This document shows positions 9,934-19,134 of a DNA stretch of 64,000 nucleotides, one piece after another. The translations under genes and the position numbers were made by a program. Origin of the DNA: Pedobacter arcticus A12 (GTDB lineage Bacteria > Bacteroidota > Bacteroidia > Sphingobacteriales > Sphingobacteriaceae); contig NZ_JH947126.1 in the NCBI RefSeq assembly GCF_000302595.1, forward strand, positions 525,223 through 589,222, written 5' to 3'. The notes under the pieces were generated by a model. The model had not been told where the DNA came from. It ran no database searches and saw only the letters and a program-made list of their open reading frames with translations. Numbering within the stretch: the stretch's first letter is position 1; each line of letters begins with the position of its first letter.

Positions 9934-10041
9934 TTTGAATAAGTGAATGAATGCTTTTTTGTAATTATTTTAATGAGTGAATGATTGTTTCTCACCGCAG
10001 TCTGCGTTAAGCTTTTGACTTTCTACTTTAAACTTAGCGAA

Positions 10042-12237
10042 CTAATTCCCCAGTTCAGACATAAACTTAATACGCATCAACTGAATTTCTTCAAAATTGT
10101 AATCATCAGTTCCTAACTCTTCAAGCGCTTTTTCTATAGAATCAACATCAGCAGTTCTGAAATAGTCAAAAACTTCGTCTTGCCTATCATCATCAATAAC
10201 TTCGTCAATAAAATAGTTAAGATTTAGTTTGGTTCCGGAGCCTACAATAGATTCCACTTCTTTTAAAATATCCTCGTAAGAAATACCTTTTGAAGCTGCA
10301 ATGTCTTCTAAAGAAATCTGTCGGTCAATATTTTGGATAATTGAAACCTTTAATGCTGACTTATTTGCGGTTGTTTTTACCACAAAATCAATAGGGCGGT
10401 CAATATCATTATCGTCGACGTATTTTTTAATCAGTTCTATAAAAGCCGAACCAAACTTTGCTGCTTTACCATTTCCAACACCCGAAATATGCTTCAGCTC
10501 ATCCATATTTATTGGATAATGCGTACACATTTCTTCTAAAGATGGATCTTGAAAAACAACAAACGGCGGTAGATTTTTCTGCTTGGCTAGTTTTTTTCGC
10601 AAATCTTTTAACATTTGTAAAAGTTGCGTATCTACTGCCCCGCCCTGCTGACCATGGTCATCTTCATCATCCTTGATTGCCTCCATTTCTCGATTTAAAA
10701 TAAAACGAAACGAGTGAGGGTTTTCTAAATAATTACGACCAGATTTTGCAAGTCTTAATAATCCAAAATTATCTACGTCTTTTGCAATGTAATTATCTAA
10801 TAAAGCTTGGCGCAAAACAGATTTCCATACCAGAATTCCATCTTCTTTACCCGAGCCAAAATATTCTGTTTGGTGGTGCTTGTATGATTGAATCTGAGCT
10901 GTCTCCACACCCATCAATACATTAATAATATAATGGTCGTCAAACTTTTCGCCAAATTCTTTAATCATGGTTAAAACCTTGGTCAAAGGTGCATCTGCAC
11001 TAAAATATTGTTTCTGTGCCCTACAATTATCGCAATTGTTGTTACAGCCTACCTCGTTAAAGTTCTCGCCGAAGTAATGTAAAATCTGCTTTCTTCTGCA
11101 AACTGCAGATTCAGCGTAATCTATAACCTCTTTTAATATCTGTGTACCAATTTCACGTTCAGAAACCGGCTTATCTTTCATAAATTTGGCCAGTTTATCA
11201 ATATCCTTTTCCGAGTAAAAAGCTACACAAACACCTTCTCCGCCATCTCTACCCGCCCTACCGGTTTCTTGGTAATAGCCTTCCATACTTTTAGGTATAT
11301 CATGGTGAATTACGTACCTAACATCTGGCTTATCAATCCCCATCCCAAACGCAATTGTAGCTACAATCACATCTACATCTTCCATCAAAAACTTATCCTG
11401 TGTGTCTGCCCTCACTTTTGGATCTAAGCCTGCGTGATAAGGCAAAGATTTTATACCGTTGATGGCTAAAGCATTGCTCACTTCTTCCACCTTTTTACGG
11501 CTTAGGCAATAAACAATCCCGGATTTGCCTTGGTGATTTTTGATGTATTTGACAATTTCTTTGATGACGTTGTTTTTCGGGCGTACATCATAATAAAGAT
11601 TAGGTCGGTTAAAAGAAGATTTAAACAGATTGGCGTTTGTCATCTGTAAATTCTTCTGTATATCATATTGTACTTTAGGCGTTGCGGTGGCAGTTAAAGC
11701 AATTAAAGCTATACTATCGTCAATATTATTAATTACTTGGCGTATTTTACGGTATTCGGGTCTAAAATCATGTCCCCACTCAGAAATACAGTGCGCCTCA
11801 TCAATAGCTACAAAAGAAACTTTCAAAAGCTTCAAAAAGTCAATATTATCTTGCTTTGTCAAAGACTCTGGCGCAACATATAACAACTTGGTTTCTCCGG
11901 CAAGCACATCTTGCTTCACCTTAGCAATCTCCGTTTTATTTAAAGATGAGTTTAAAAAATGCGCAATACTTTCTCGACCTCCAAAAGCCCTTAATTGGTC
12001 CACTTGGTTTTTCATCAACGCAATTAATGGAGAGATCACCAAAGCCGTACCTTCACTCATTAAAGCGGGCAACTGATAACAAATAGATTTGCCGCCACCC
12101 GTGGGCATAATTACAAAGGTATCATTTCCCTCTAATACACTGTCTATGATAGCTTCTTGGTCACCTTTGAAATTATCAAATCCAAAAAATGTTTGTAAAT
12201 TGTCTATTAACGATTTCTTAATCTGCATTTTTATCAT
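10042..12237 (-). CDS. recQ: ATP-dependent DNA helicase RecQ
   Basis: About 731 residues. A 3'-5' helicase in recombination and fork repair. Domains in order: DEAH helicase core with Walker A MPTGGGKS (about 44-51) and IDEAHCISEWGHDFRPEYR, second RecA-like domain with GMGIDKPDVRYVIHHDIPKSMEGYYQETGRAGRDG-type motifs V-VI, RecQ zinc-binding domain with four cysteines (VCRR, VGC, NNC, DNC), winged helix, and an HRDC domain (about 530-610). A C-terminal acidic extension of about 110 residues follows, as in other Bacteroidota RecQ proteins. ATG at 12237 was chosen; ATG 12228 (MQIKKSL) is equally plausible. Confidence 0.95.
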   Translation of the reverse strand: MIKMQIKKSLIDNLQTFFGFDNFKGDQEAIIDSVLEGNDTFVIMPTGGGKSICYQLPALMSEGTALVISPLIALMKNQVDQLRAFGGRESIAHFLNSSLNKTEIAKVKQDVLAGETKLLYVAPESLTKQDNIDFLKLLKVSFVAIDEAHCISEWGHDFRPEYRKIRQVINNIDDSIALIALTATATPKVQYDIQKNLQMTNANLFKSSFNRPNLYYDVRPKNNVIKEIVKYIKNHQGKSGIVYCLSRKKVEEVSNALAINGIKSLPYHAGLDPKVRADTQDKFLMEDVDVIVATIAFGMGIDKPDVRYVIHHDIPKSMEGYYQETGRAGRDGGEGVCVAFYSEKDIDKLAKFMKDKPVSEREIGTQILKEVIDYAESAVCRRKQILHYFGENFNEVGCNNNCDNCRAQKQYFSADAPLTKVLTMIKEFGEKFDDHYIINVLMGVETAQIQSYKHHQTEYFGSGKEDGILVWKSVLRQALLDNYIAKDVDNFGLLRLAKSGRNYLENPHSFRFILNREMEAIKDDEDDHGQQGGAVDTQLLQMLKDLRKKLAKQKNLPPFVVFQDPSLEEMCTHYPINMDELKHISGVGNGKAAKFGSAFIELIKKYVDDNDIDRPIDFVVKTTANKSALKVSIIQNIDRQISLEDIAASKGISYEDILKEVESIVGSGTKLNLNYFIDEVIDDDRQDEVFDYFRTADVDSIEKALEELGTDDYNFEEIQLMRIKFMSELGN

Positions 12238-12279
12238 CAAAAAAAACAGCTCATGCTGATTTTAGCAATCAAAATAACA

Positions 12280-12287
12280 TATTTTTG
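12280..12287 (+). promoter_or_regulatory. Candidate kdsD promoter (-7 element)
   Basis: TATTTTTG matches TAnnTTTG in the 85-base gap between the divergent recQ and kdsD genes, about 35 bases before the kdsD start. No clear -33 TTTG is present at the expected distance. Confidence 0.4.
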
Positions 12288-12322
12288 TGAAATAAATAGA
12301 TTTAATTATAAACTTTTACAAT

Positions 12323-13288
12323 TTGAAGTCATCTAAAGAAATTTTAGAGATTGCACATCGCACAATTTCCATTGAAACAGAGGCTCTTAAAAAACTGTCC
12401 ACTCAAATAACCGATGATTTTGAAAAGCTCGTAAAAAAAATATTAAAGATAAAAGGACGGGTGATTGTTACAGGTGTTGGCAAAAGCGCCATCATCGCTC
12501 AAAAATTAGTTGCAACTTTTAACTCTACCGGAACCCCCGCTATTTTTATGCATGCTGCGGATGCCGTTCATGGCGATTTGGGCATTATACAGAAAGACGA
12601 CTTAGTGCTTTGCTTATCAAAAAGCGGAAATACAGCCGAAATAAAAGTCCTTATTCCATTGCTTAAACAAGGCAACAACCCTTTGGCTTGTATTGTTGGC
12701 GAAAAAGAATCATACTTAGCCCAACAGTCCGATTATGTTTTAGATGCAAGTATCGATAAAGAAGCATGTCCAAATAATTTAGCACCAACCACCAGTACCA
12801 CCGCTCAACTGGTTTTAGGTGATGCTTTGGCTATTTGTTTGGTAGAATGCAGGGCTTTCTCAAAAGAAGATTTCGCAAAGTATCATCCGGGTGGAGCTTT
12901 AGGGAAAAAATTATATTTAAAAGTGGCTGATTTAAGCAGACTTAACGAGAAACCAACAATCGGCATCAACGCATCTATAAAGGAAGCGATACTAGAAATC
13001 ACCAAAAAGCGATTAGGGGTTGTGGCTATTGTAGAAAATCTTGAACTTAGCGGCGTTATTACCGATGGTGATTTAAGAAGAATGATGGAGAAGTATCAAT
13101 CTTTTGAAAATTTGAAAGCCGTTGACATTATGAACCGAAGCCCAAAAACGATAGACGAAGGCGAGATGGCAGTTGTTGCGCTTAACCGGATGAAAGAATT
13201 TAACATCACCCAGTTAATTGTTACAAAAAACAATAAATACGAAGGCGTGGTACATTTACACGACTTATTACGAGAAGGAATTATATAA
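12323..13288 (+). CDS. kdsD: Arabinose-5-phosphate isomerase, SIS plus CBS domains
   Basis: 321 residues. Converts ribulose-5-phosphate to arabinose-5-phosphate, the KdsA substrate. An N-terminal SIS domain (about 40-180) has VTGVGKSAIIAQKL, HAADAVHGDLG and SKSGNT, then the family-typical HPGGALGKKL, followed by two CBS domains (about 205-320, with GVITDGDLRR and GVVHLHDLLREG). The start is a TTG: the frame upstream closes at a TAA 28 bases before it without any ATG, and residues from MKSSKEILEIA match the family N-terminus. Eight bases separate it from the GDP-mannose gene downstream, so the two are one transcript. Confidence 0.93.
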   Translation: MKSSKEILEIAHRTISIETEALKKLSTQITDDFEKLVKKILKIKGRVIVTGVGKSAIIAQKLVATFNSTGTPAIFMHAADAVHGDLGIIQKDDLVLCLSKSGNTAEIKVLIPLLKQGNNPLACIVGEKESYLAQQSDYVLDASIDKEACPNNLAPTTSTTAQLVLGDALAICLVECRAFSKEDFAKYHPGGALGKKLYLKVADLSRLNEKPTIGINASIKEAILEITKKRLGVVAIVENLELSGVITDGDLRRMMEKYQSFENLKAVDIMNRSPKTIDEGEMAVVALNRMKEFNITQLIVTKNNKYEGVVHLHDLLREGII

Positions 13289-13295
13289 AATACCT

Positions 13296-14381
13296 ATGAA
13301 TAAGAATAATTATGCCCTGATCATGGCAGGTGGTATCGGTAGCAGGTTTTGGCCTGTAAGCAGAACCACATACCCTAAACAGTTTTTAGATGTTTTGGGA
13401 ACAGGGAAAAGCTTAATCCAGAATACTTTTGAACGATTCAAAAAAATTGTCCCTGTTGAAAACATCTACATCCTTACCAACGAAAACTATTTTGACTTAG
13501 TAAAAGAACAGTTACCAGAATTAATTGACAACCAGATTATTGGCGAGCCAATTATGCGTAATACAGCACCTTGTATTGCTTATGGTTGTTATAAAATAAA
13601 GCAGTTAAATCCTGATGCACAAATTGTTGTAGCGCCATCAGACCATTTGATTTTAGAAACAGAGAATTTTGTAAACATCATTAACACCGCTTTAGACGCT
13701 AGTAAAGCGCATAACTGTTTAATTACTTTAGGTATTAAGCCTTCTCGTCCGGATACGGGTTACGGCTATATCCAATACTCAGAAGCAAGTATCGAGGATA
13801 ATTTACACAAGGTTAAAACATTTACCGAAAAACCTTCGCTAGAAATTGCCCAAACCTTTTTAGCAAGTGGCGATTTTTTATGGAATTCTGGGATTTTTAT
13901 TTGGAGTGTTTCTGCGATCATTGATGCTTTTGACAAGCATCTATCAGAAATGAGCGAGATTTTTAGAAGTGGAAAAAACCACTATAACTCTGCTTCAGAA
14001 AAAGATTTTATACAATCTGCTTTTCAGCGATGCACCAATATCTCTATTGATTATGGGATTATGGAAAAAGCAGAAAATGTATATGTAATGCCTTCCGAGT
14101 TTGGCTGGTCTGATTTAGGAACATGGGCATCTGTTTACGAATTAGCAGAAAAGGATTACGTAGGCAATGCGGTAATTAACCAAGAAGGCGTGATGATGTA
14201 CAACTCCTCTAACTGTATGGTTAACGTACCTAAAGACAAGCTGGTTATTTTACAAGATCTACACGATTTTATTGTGGTAGAATCTAACAACACCTTAATG
14301 ATTTGTCCGCGAGATAAAGAACAGCATGTTAAGCAGGTAGTTGCCGATGTAAAACAGAAATTCGGCAATAAATACATCTAA
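13296..14381 (+). CDS. manC: Mannose-1-phosphate guanylyltransferase
   Basis: 361 residues, a single nucleotidyltransferase domain without the C-terminal mannose-6-phosphate isomerase domain of bifunctional ManC/AlgA proteins. MAGGIGSRFWPVSRTTYPKQFL is the GTP-binding signature. PSDHLI, GYGYIQ and FTEKPSLE follow in the expected order. It makes GDP-mannose for exopolysaccharide, O-antigen or GDP-fucose. The frame stays open upstream, but ATG 13296 just after the kdsD stop places the signature near the N-terminus as in the family. It is the second gene of the kdsD transcript, tying Kdo and GDP-mannose supply together. Confidence 0.93.
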   Translation: MNKNNYALIMAGGIGSRFWPVSRTTYPKQFLDVLGTGKSLIQNTFERFKKIVPVENIYILTNENYFDLVKEQLPELIDNQIIGEPIMRNTAPCIAYGCYKIKQLNPDAQIVVAPSDHLILETENFVNIINTALDASKAHNCLITLGIKPSRPDTGYGYIQYSEASIEDNLHKVKTFTEKPSLEIAQTFLASGDFLWNSGIFIWSVSAIIDAFDKHLSEMSEIFRSGKNHYNSASEKDFIQSAFQRCTNISIDYGIMEKAENVYVMPSEFGWSDLGTWASVYELAEKDYVGNAVINQEGVMMYNSSNCMVNVPKDKLVILQDLHDFIVVESNNTLMICPRDKEQHVKQVVADVKQKFGNKYI

Positions 14382-14388
14382 AAAAACG

Positions 14389-14419
14389 ATATGCCCAAAT
14401 CCACAAAGTTTGGGCATAT
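14389..14419 (+). terminator. Hairpin after manC
   Basis: ATATGCCCAAA and TTTGGGCATAT pair over 11 bp with a 9-base loop, 8 bases after the manC stop. The T-run after it is poor (TACTTATAC), so termination may be incomplete and the MFS gene 43 bases on could be partly co-transcribed. Confidence 0.6.
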
Positions 14420-14461
14420 TACTTATACAACATTACAACCCAAAAATCATCAATACATTAA

Positions 14462-15673
14462 ATGGCTAAAAACGGCAAAGCGGCCTTAGGTTTTATCTTC
14501 GTAACGTTATTATTGGATGTTACCGGCTTAGGAATAATTATCCCGGTATTACCAACTTTAATCAAAGAACTTATCAAAGGCGATTTAAGCCAGGCAGCCA
14601 GCTACGGCGGTTGGTTAACTTTTGCCTACGCATTTACACAGTTTATTTTTGCACCCATACTCGGCAATTTAAGCGATCGGTTTGGCAGACGCCCAGTTTT
14701 ATTGCTTTCCTTATTCGGATTTGGAATTGATTACCTGTTTTTAGCGCTTGCGCCAACAATATGGTGGCTTTTTGTGGGTAGAATTATTGCAGGGATATTT
14801 GGTGCAAGTTTTACTACCGCTTCTGCATATATAGCAGATATTAGCACACCAGAAAAGAGAGCGCAAAATTTCGGGATCATTGGTGCAGCCTTTGGTTTGG
14901 GATTTATTTTGGGTCCAGTTATAGGTGGGTTGTTGGGCCAATTTGGTTCTCGCGTTCCGTTTTTTGCAGCAGCAGGCGTTAGTTTTTTAAATACGCTTTA
15001 CGGATTTTTTGTGCTGCCAGAATCCTTACCGGTAGAATCCAGGCGTCCGTTTGAACTCAAAAGAGCAAATCCAATAGGTTCTTTAATGGCCTTGAAAAAA
15101 TATCCGGCCGTAAGTGGTTTAATTATAACCCTAATTTTGATTTATACCGCAAATAATGGTTTGCAAAGTGTATGGTCATACTACGGAATGGAGAAGTTTA
15201 GTTGGAACGAAGCTTGGGTTGGTTACTCTTTAGGATTTATTGGTTTAGTGGTTGGTATTGTACAGGGTGGTTTAATTAGATGGGCAATACCCAAGTTTGG
15301 ACAGGAACGAAGTCTTTACATTGGGTTAACTTTATACAGCATTGGCTTTTTACTATTCGCATTTGCTCCAAATGGCATATATATGTTTGCTTTTATAATC
15401 CCCTACTCTTTAGGTGGAATTGCTAACCCAGCTTTACAAAGCATCATCAGCAGTCATGCACCGGCTAACGAACAGGGCGAATTACAAGGAGCCTTAACAA
15501 GTTTAATGAGTGCAACTACTATATTTGCGCCACCGTTAATGACGGGGATATTTTCTTATTTTACAGCAGATGACACACCAATTCATTTTCCTGGAGCGCC
15601 ATTTTTACTCTGTTCAATATTGGTTTTAATTAGTGTAATATTAGCAAACAGAAGCTTAAATCGCACAAACTAA
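14462..15673 (+). CDS. MFS transporter, TetA-like drug:H+ antiporter family
   Basis: 403 residues with 12 predicted membrane segments. The motif-A copy [14 protein letters not shown] sits between segments 2 and 3 and the N-terminal [19 protein letters not shown] carries the acidic residue typical of the TCR/Tet subfamily. [13 protein letters not shown] in segment 5 matches motif C of the proton antiporters (DHA1). Such proteins export tetracyclines or other small molecules, but most chromosomal members in Bacteroidota have no demonstrated drug phenotype. The substrate is not predicted. It is followed 30 bases later by a GtrA-like gene. Confidence 0.88.
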   Translation: MAKNGKAALGFIFVTLLLDVTGLGIIIPVLPTLIKELIKGDLSQAASYGGWLTFAYAFTQFIFAPILGNLSDRFGRRPVLLLSLFGFGIDYLFLALAPTIWWLFVGRIIAGIFGASFTTASAYIADISTPEKRAQNFGIIGAAFGLGFILGPVIGGLLGQFGSRVPFFAAAGVSFLNTLYGFFVLPESLPVESRRPFELKRANPIGSLMALKKYPAVSGLIITLILIYTANNGLQSVWSYYGMEKFSWNEAWVGYSLGFIGLVVGIVQGGLIRWAIPKFGQERSLYIGLTLYSIGFLLFAFAPNGIYMFAFIIPYSLGGIANPALQSIISSHAPANEQGELQGALTSLMSATTIFAPPLMTGIFSYFTADDTPIHFPGAPFLLCSILVLISVILANRSLNRTN

Positions 15674-15703
15674 AAATAAAGAAAACAAACAATCCATTTT
15701 CTG

Positions 15704-16210
15704 ATGATCAGTAGCTTAAACAAACAATTTCAGAAATTCCTTTTAATGATCATCGATAGCTTTTATCCGCTATTTAAAAAGCTGATGCCTTTACAAACGT
15801 ACCGTTACGCAGTTTGTGGCGGAGGAAATGCGGTGTTAAACTTCATCATTTTTGCGGTAACAGAAAACTTTATTGTAAAAAAGCAGATTGTTCATGTGCT
15901 ACCAAACATCGCAATCAGCTCACACATTTTCTCGTTTTTGGTAGCTTTTGGCATTACATTCCCAATTGGATTTTATTTAAATACTTACGTAGTTTTTGGT
16001 GGCTCTTATTTACTCAAAAGAATTCAGCTAATTCGTTATTTTTCGGTAGTTAGCGTATGTATTCTGCTGAATTACGTATTTATGAAACTGTTTGTAGATC
16101 TGTGGGGATGGTACCCAACGCCGTCTTATATGCTCACATTTGTAGTAGTAACCTTATTCAGCTATTTTTCGCAACGTAATTTCTCTTTTAAAAAAGAACG
16201 GATAGTTTAA
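15704..16210 (+). CDS. GtrA-family membrane protein
   Basis: 168 residues with four predicted membrane helices in the GtrA arrangement: YRYAVCGGGNAVLNFIIF in helix 1, a central FLVAFGITFPIGFYLNTYVVF, a third helix after RYFSVVSVCILLNY, and a C-terminal helix ending in FSYFSQRNFSFKK, the usual GtrA close. GtrA proteins are thought to help move polyprenyl-linked sugars for surface-glycan modification. It probably shares a transcript with the MFS gene. Its stop overlaps the end of the opposite-strand DUF3820 gene by 4 bases. Confidence 0.85.
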   Translation: MISSLNKQFQKFLLMIIDSFYPLFKKLMPLQTYRYAVCGGGNAVLNFIIFAVTENFIVKKQIVHVLPNIAISSHIFSFLVAFGITFPIGFYLNTYVVFGGSYLLKRIQLIRYFSVVSVCILLNYVFMKLFVDLWGWYPTPSYMLTFVVVTLFSYFSQRNFSFKKERIV

Positions 16211-16419
16211 CCTCTTCTAAAAGGCTTCAACAAGTCCTCTAAACCATTAATCTTAATTTCATAAATGGTTGCTAATTGATGTCCTAATTTTCCGGGAGGC
16301 CAACCTTTGGATGCAAACCACTCGAGGTAAGAAACCGGTAAATCGCAAAGTAAACGTCCTTTATACTTTCCAAAGTGCATTCGTTCTTTAACTAAATCCA
16401 ATAATATTTGTTTGTCCAT
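16207..16419 (-). CDS. DUF3820-family small protein
   Basis: 70 residues. The core MHFGKYKGRLLCDLPVSYLEWF...GWPPGKLG is the hallmark of DUF3820 and of the related QxxGKYKG-type modules found at the C-terminus of some exonucleases. No catalytic residues are evident and the family function is unknown. Start at ATG 16419. It lies 9 bases after the VOC gene on the same strand, so they form a small operon, and converges on the GtrA gene. Confidence 0.8.
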   Translation of the reverse strand: MDKQILLDLVKERMHFGKYKGRLLCDLPVSYLEWFASKGWPPGKLGHQLATIYEIKINGLEDLLKPFRRG

Positions 16420-16428
16420 GTGTTTTAA

Positions 16429-16776
16429 TTACAAAGATTGTCCAAAAGTGAGTAAGTTATGGTCAGGATCTAAAACGGCGAATTCCTTTTGGCCCCAAGG
16501 CTTTTGCTGTAAGGCTCCGTTTGGGTGAATTAAAACATTGCTATCTAAAAGTATTTGGTAATATTTTGCAATATCTTCCACTCTGATATAAACCTGTCCG
16601 TAATTCTCTAAAGGATTAAGATTTTTGTACTCAAAAAAATGAATTTCTATTTCATCTTTCGTTACCATCAAATATCCCTCGTAATTACCGATAATGTTGA
16701 AGCCTAACTTCTCATAATACCCAATAGTGATTGCTTTATCACGCATTGGTAATTTAGGGCATATACTTTTTAGCAC
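16429..16776 (-). CDS. VOC-family protein (glyoxalase/bleomycin-resistance fold)
   Basis: 115 residues, one VOC domain made of two beta-alpha-beta-beta-beta halves. IGYYEKLGFNIIGNYEGYLMV and VYIRVEDIAKYYQILL mark the two halves, and PWGQKEFAVLDPDHNLLTFGQ is the common C-terminal strand pair. Such proteins bind hydrophobic drugs such as bleomycin or act as small metal enzymes; which applies here is unclear. The start is a GTG at 16776, chosen because MLKSICPKLPMRD matches the family N-terminus and no upstream ATG is in frame. Confidence 0.8.
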   Translation of the reverse strand: MLKSICPKLPMRDKAITIGYYEKLGFNIIGNYEGYLMVTKDEIEIHFFEYKNLNPLENYGQVYIRVEDIAKYYQILLDSNVLIHPNGALQQKPWGQKEFAVLDPDHNLLTFGQSL

Positions 16777-16927
16777 TTTTAAAAAATAAATTTAAAGGTT
16801 GAAGGTAATAAGATAATCAGTGGATTATTAGAAAATCGCAATGAAAATTCAGAAAAGCTTTCCACAATTCCTTAGTCGAAAAGACTTTTTTCATATCTTG
16901 AAGCGATATAAAAACGAAGGTTAATTT

Positions 16928-17017
16928 GCGTAAGGGATAGTAGTGAAAATCCTTTATCAGCCAGCGGCAGATAAAGATTGTAACGAATAGCCCGACCCGA
17001 CCTAAGGAGGGTTACGC
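16928..17017 (+). ncRNA. Structured three-hairpin RNA-like element before recD
   Basis: An outer stem GCGTAA/TTACGC (16928-16933 with 17012-17017) closes over two inner hairpins. The first is CTTTATC-A-GCC-AGC-GGC-A-GATAAAG (16952-16976), a 7-bp plus 3-bp stem. The second is C/G-rich, CCC-GA-CC-TAA-GG-A-GGG (16996-17011). The conserved-looking single-stranded parts include GATAGTAGTGAAAATC and AACGAATAGCCCGA. The element ends 14 bases before the recD ATG. It may be a dispersed structured repeat of Bacteroidota or a leader acting on recD. The strand is assigned from orientation toward recD only. Confidence 0.45.
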
Positions 17018-17031
17018 CAACATTTAAAAAC

Positions 17032-18801
17032 ATGCAAACCTACAACGATATTCACCAGCAATTTGCGTCCTTTTTTAAAAGCGAATCGTTAAAACCTTTG
17101 GCTTATTTAGTTTCTAAAAAACTATCAGAAGGGCATATTTGCATCGATTTAAAAGATAAAGACATCCAAGAAAGCGAGCTCCCACCTTATTATTTAGATT
17201 TTGAACAGGCAATTAAAAGTTTGCCCAATAATAAATTAGTGACACAAAATCCTCAAGCAAAACAGCCTTTTGTGTTACACCAAAATCGCTTGTATTTGCA
17301 ACGTTATTTTAATTACGAAAGCAAAATTTTAGACCGGATAAAAGCTTTTGTCGCTAGCGAAAACGAGACTGAAGAAAACAGAGTTTCCGAACTTTTGGAG
17401 ATTAAAGATTTTATAAGTTCACTGTTTTTAAATAAACCTAACGTTACCAATTGGCAACTGGTGGCTACACTAAGTAGTTATATCAATAATTTCAGCATCA
17501 TTACCGGCGGACCGGGAACGGGAAAAACCACTACCGTCGCCAATATTTTAGCCATCCTTTTTCACCTAAACCCCGATTTAAAAGTCGGTTTAGCGGCGCC
17601 TACCGGAAAGGCTTCTGCAAGGATGGCAGAATCTTTGAAAAATGCAAAGCTCAACGTTTCCGAAAGCATCAAACAAAAATTTCAAGAAATACAGCCTTCT
17701 ACATTGCACCGTTTATTGGGTTACATACCGGATTCGCCGTATTTTAAGCATAGCGCAGCCAATACTTTAAACTACGATGTGATTATTGTAGACGAATCGT
17801 CCATGATTGATGTTGCTCTATTTTCGAAACTGTTAGACGCTGTTGATCGCAAAACTAGGATTATTTTACTTGGTGATAAAAACCAGTTGGCATCTGTAGA
17901 AGCAGGAAGCTTGTTTGGTGATTTATGTATGGCACAACCCGAATTGAACATTTTCAACACCGAAAGGCAAATGTTTATCAATTCGTTTATCACAGACGCG
18001 TCCTCGCAAATCAGAACCGAACCCCAACAGTCGCAGCACCCACTTTTTCAACATATTGTAGAACTACAATTTAGCCATCGCTTTAATAGTGAAGAAGGTA
18101 TTGGTAAATTTAGCAATGCCATTATCAGCAACAACGTTCAGGAACTAAACAATTTTATAAAGCTGAATGATGATGAACGCGTGTTGATTGATACGGAGTT
18201 TAAACCATCGGTTTTTGAAGAGTTTATTTTGGGTTACGAAGCTTACATTAAAGAAATAGATATATACGAAGCTTTAAAAAAGTTTAACCAGTTACGCGTT
18301 TTATGTGCCATACGCGAAGGTGAACATGGCTTATACATGACCAACAAAAAAATTGAACAATACTTAGCCAAAAAAAACCTGCTGACCTTAGATAAAGAGT
18401 TTTATGAGAATAGACCTATTATTATGAACAAAAACAATTATGAATTAGGTTTATTTAACGGCGATATCGGGATTGTGAGGACAGATAAAAACGGTGTTTT
18501 AAAGGCACACTTTGAACCTAGCGACGGTGAAGAACGCATTTTTTTACCTGGTTTATTGGCAGGCGCAGAAACGGTTTTTGCGATGACAATACATAAAAGT
18601 CAAGGTTCGGAGTTTGAAAAAGTACTGATTGTATTGCCAGAAAGTGAAGGTATTAACATTTTAACGCGAGAACTGCTTTATACAGGCGTTACACGAGCAA
18701 AAAACAAAGTGGTTTTACAAGCTACCACAAATTCAATTTTAGATGCGGCCAATGCACAAGTAAAAAGAGCATCGGGCATAAGTAACAGATTTTTAAATTA
18801 A
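17032..18801 (+). CDS. recD: Exodeoxyribonuclease V alpha subunit (RecD-type helicase)
   Basis: 589 residues. RecD is the fast 5'-3' motor of RecBCD, the nuclease-helicase that processes double-strand ends. An N-terminal domain (1-140) is followed by Walker A GGPGTGKTTT (about 159-168), APTGKASARM (motif Ia), STLHRLLG, VDESSMIDVALF (Walker B), LGDKNQLASVEAG and, near the C-terminus, the UvrD_C_2 module AMTIHKSQGSEF and LLYTGVTRAKNKV. ATG 17032 is the first in-frame start. It leads the cluster recD-recC-recB, but a 333-base gap with repeat-like hairpins separates it from recC. Confidence 0.94.
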   Translation: MQTYNDIHQQFASFFKSESLKPLAYLVSKKLSEGHICIDLKDKDIQESELPPYYLDFEQAIKSLPNNKLVTQNPQAKQPFVLHQNRLYLQRYFNYESKILDRIKAFVASENETEENRVSELLEIKDFISSLFLNKPNVTNWQLVATLSSYINNFSIITGGPGTGKTTTVANILAILFHLNPDLKVGLAAPTGKASARMAESLKNAKLNVSESIKQKFQEIQPSTLHRLLGYIPDSPYFKHSAANTLNYDVIIVDESSMIDVALFSKLLDAVDRKTRIILLGDKNQLASVEAGSLFGDLCMAQPELNIFNTERQMFINSFITDASSQIRTEPQQSQHPLFQHIVELQFSHRFNSEEGIGKFSNAIISNNVQELNNFIKLNDDERVLIDTEFKPSVFEEFILGYEAYIKEIDIYEALKKFNQLRVLCAIREGEHGLYMTNKKIEQYLAKKNLLTLDKEFYENRPIIMNKNNYELGLFNGDIGIVRTDKNGVLKAHFEPSDGEERIFLPGLLAGAETVFAMTIHKSQGSEFEKVLIVLPESEGINILTRELLYTGVTRAKNKVVLQATTNSILDAANAQVKRASGISNRFLN

Positions 18802-19134
18802 AGGTGAGTTTTGGTTTAATTGTGATCATATAGAATATGATATGTTTAGAATAATGCAAGTTACGACTGTTTTCCGTTCAATCCAGACCAAGCACAGACC
18901 AATGTTAACGTCTTTTTCGACATTAGAACTTTGCGGTATAGATGAGGGGAGTAAAAACACTCCCTTTGTAGCAAAGGGCGTAGTCGAGAGTTTTTTGTTT
19001 ACTTTTTTGCGGAAAAAAAGTAAATGCCGATGCCCGGCATGAGGGCAGGCAAGGCTGTGCTGAAAAGGCAACAGAGGTGAAATTCACATTTAAATAAGAT
19101 CCAAAACTCACGGTTAAATTATCAGGTATTTTTT
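18802..19134. repeat. recD-recC gap with clustered hairpins, likely decayed intergenic repeat
   Basis: No credible gene lies in these 333 bases. It holds a string of inverted repeats: GGGAGT/ACTCCC (18947-18964), the overlapping CCCTTTG/CAAAGGG (18962-18978), and TTTACTTTTTT/AAAAAAGTAAA around a GCGGA loop (18998-19024), followed by ATGCCG/CGGCAT (19024-19040). The first two share CCC and cannot form together. Similar poly-A/poly-T hairpins occur between genes in other Bacteroidota, from memory, so I read this as a repeat remnant. One of the hairpins could attenuate recC transcription. Confidence 0.5.

Noticed and set aside
11630-12076. A 148-codon open frame opposite recQ
   Set aside because: It overlaps the conserved helicase core in antisense; the translation shows no recognisable protein.
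18842-19071. Short frames in the recD-recC gap on both strands
   Set aside because: They coincide with the inverted repeats and encode low-complexity sequence, so they mirror each other rather than code.
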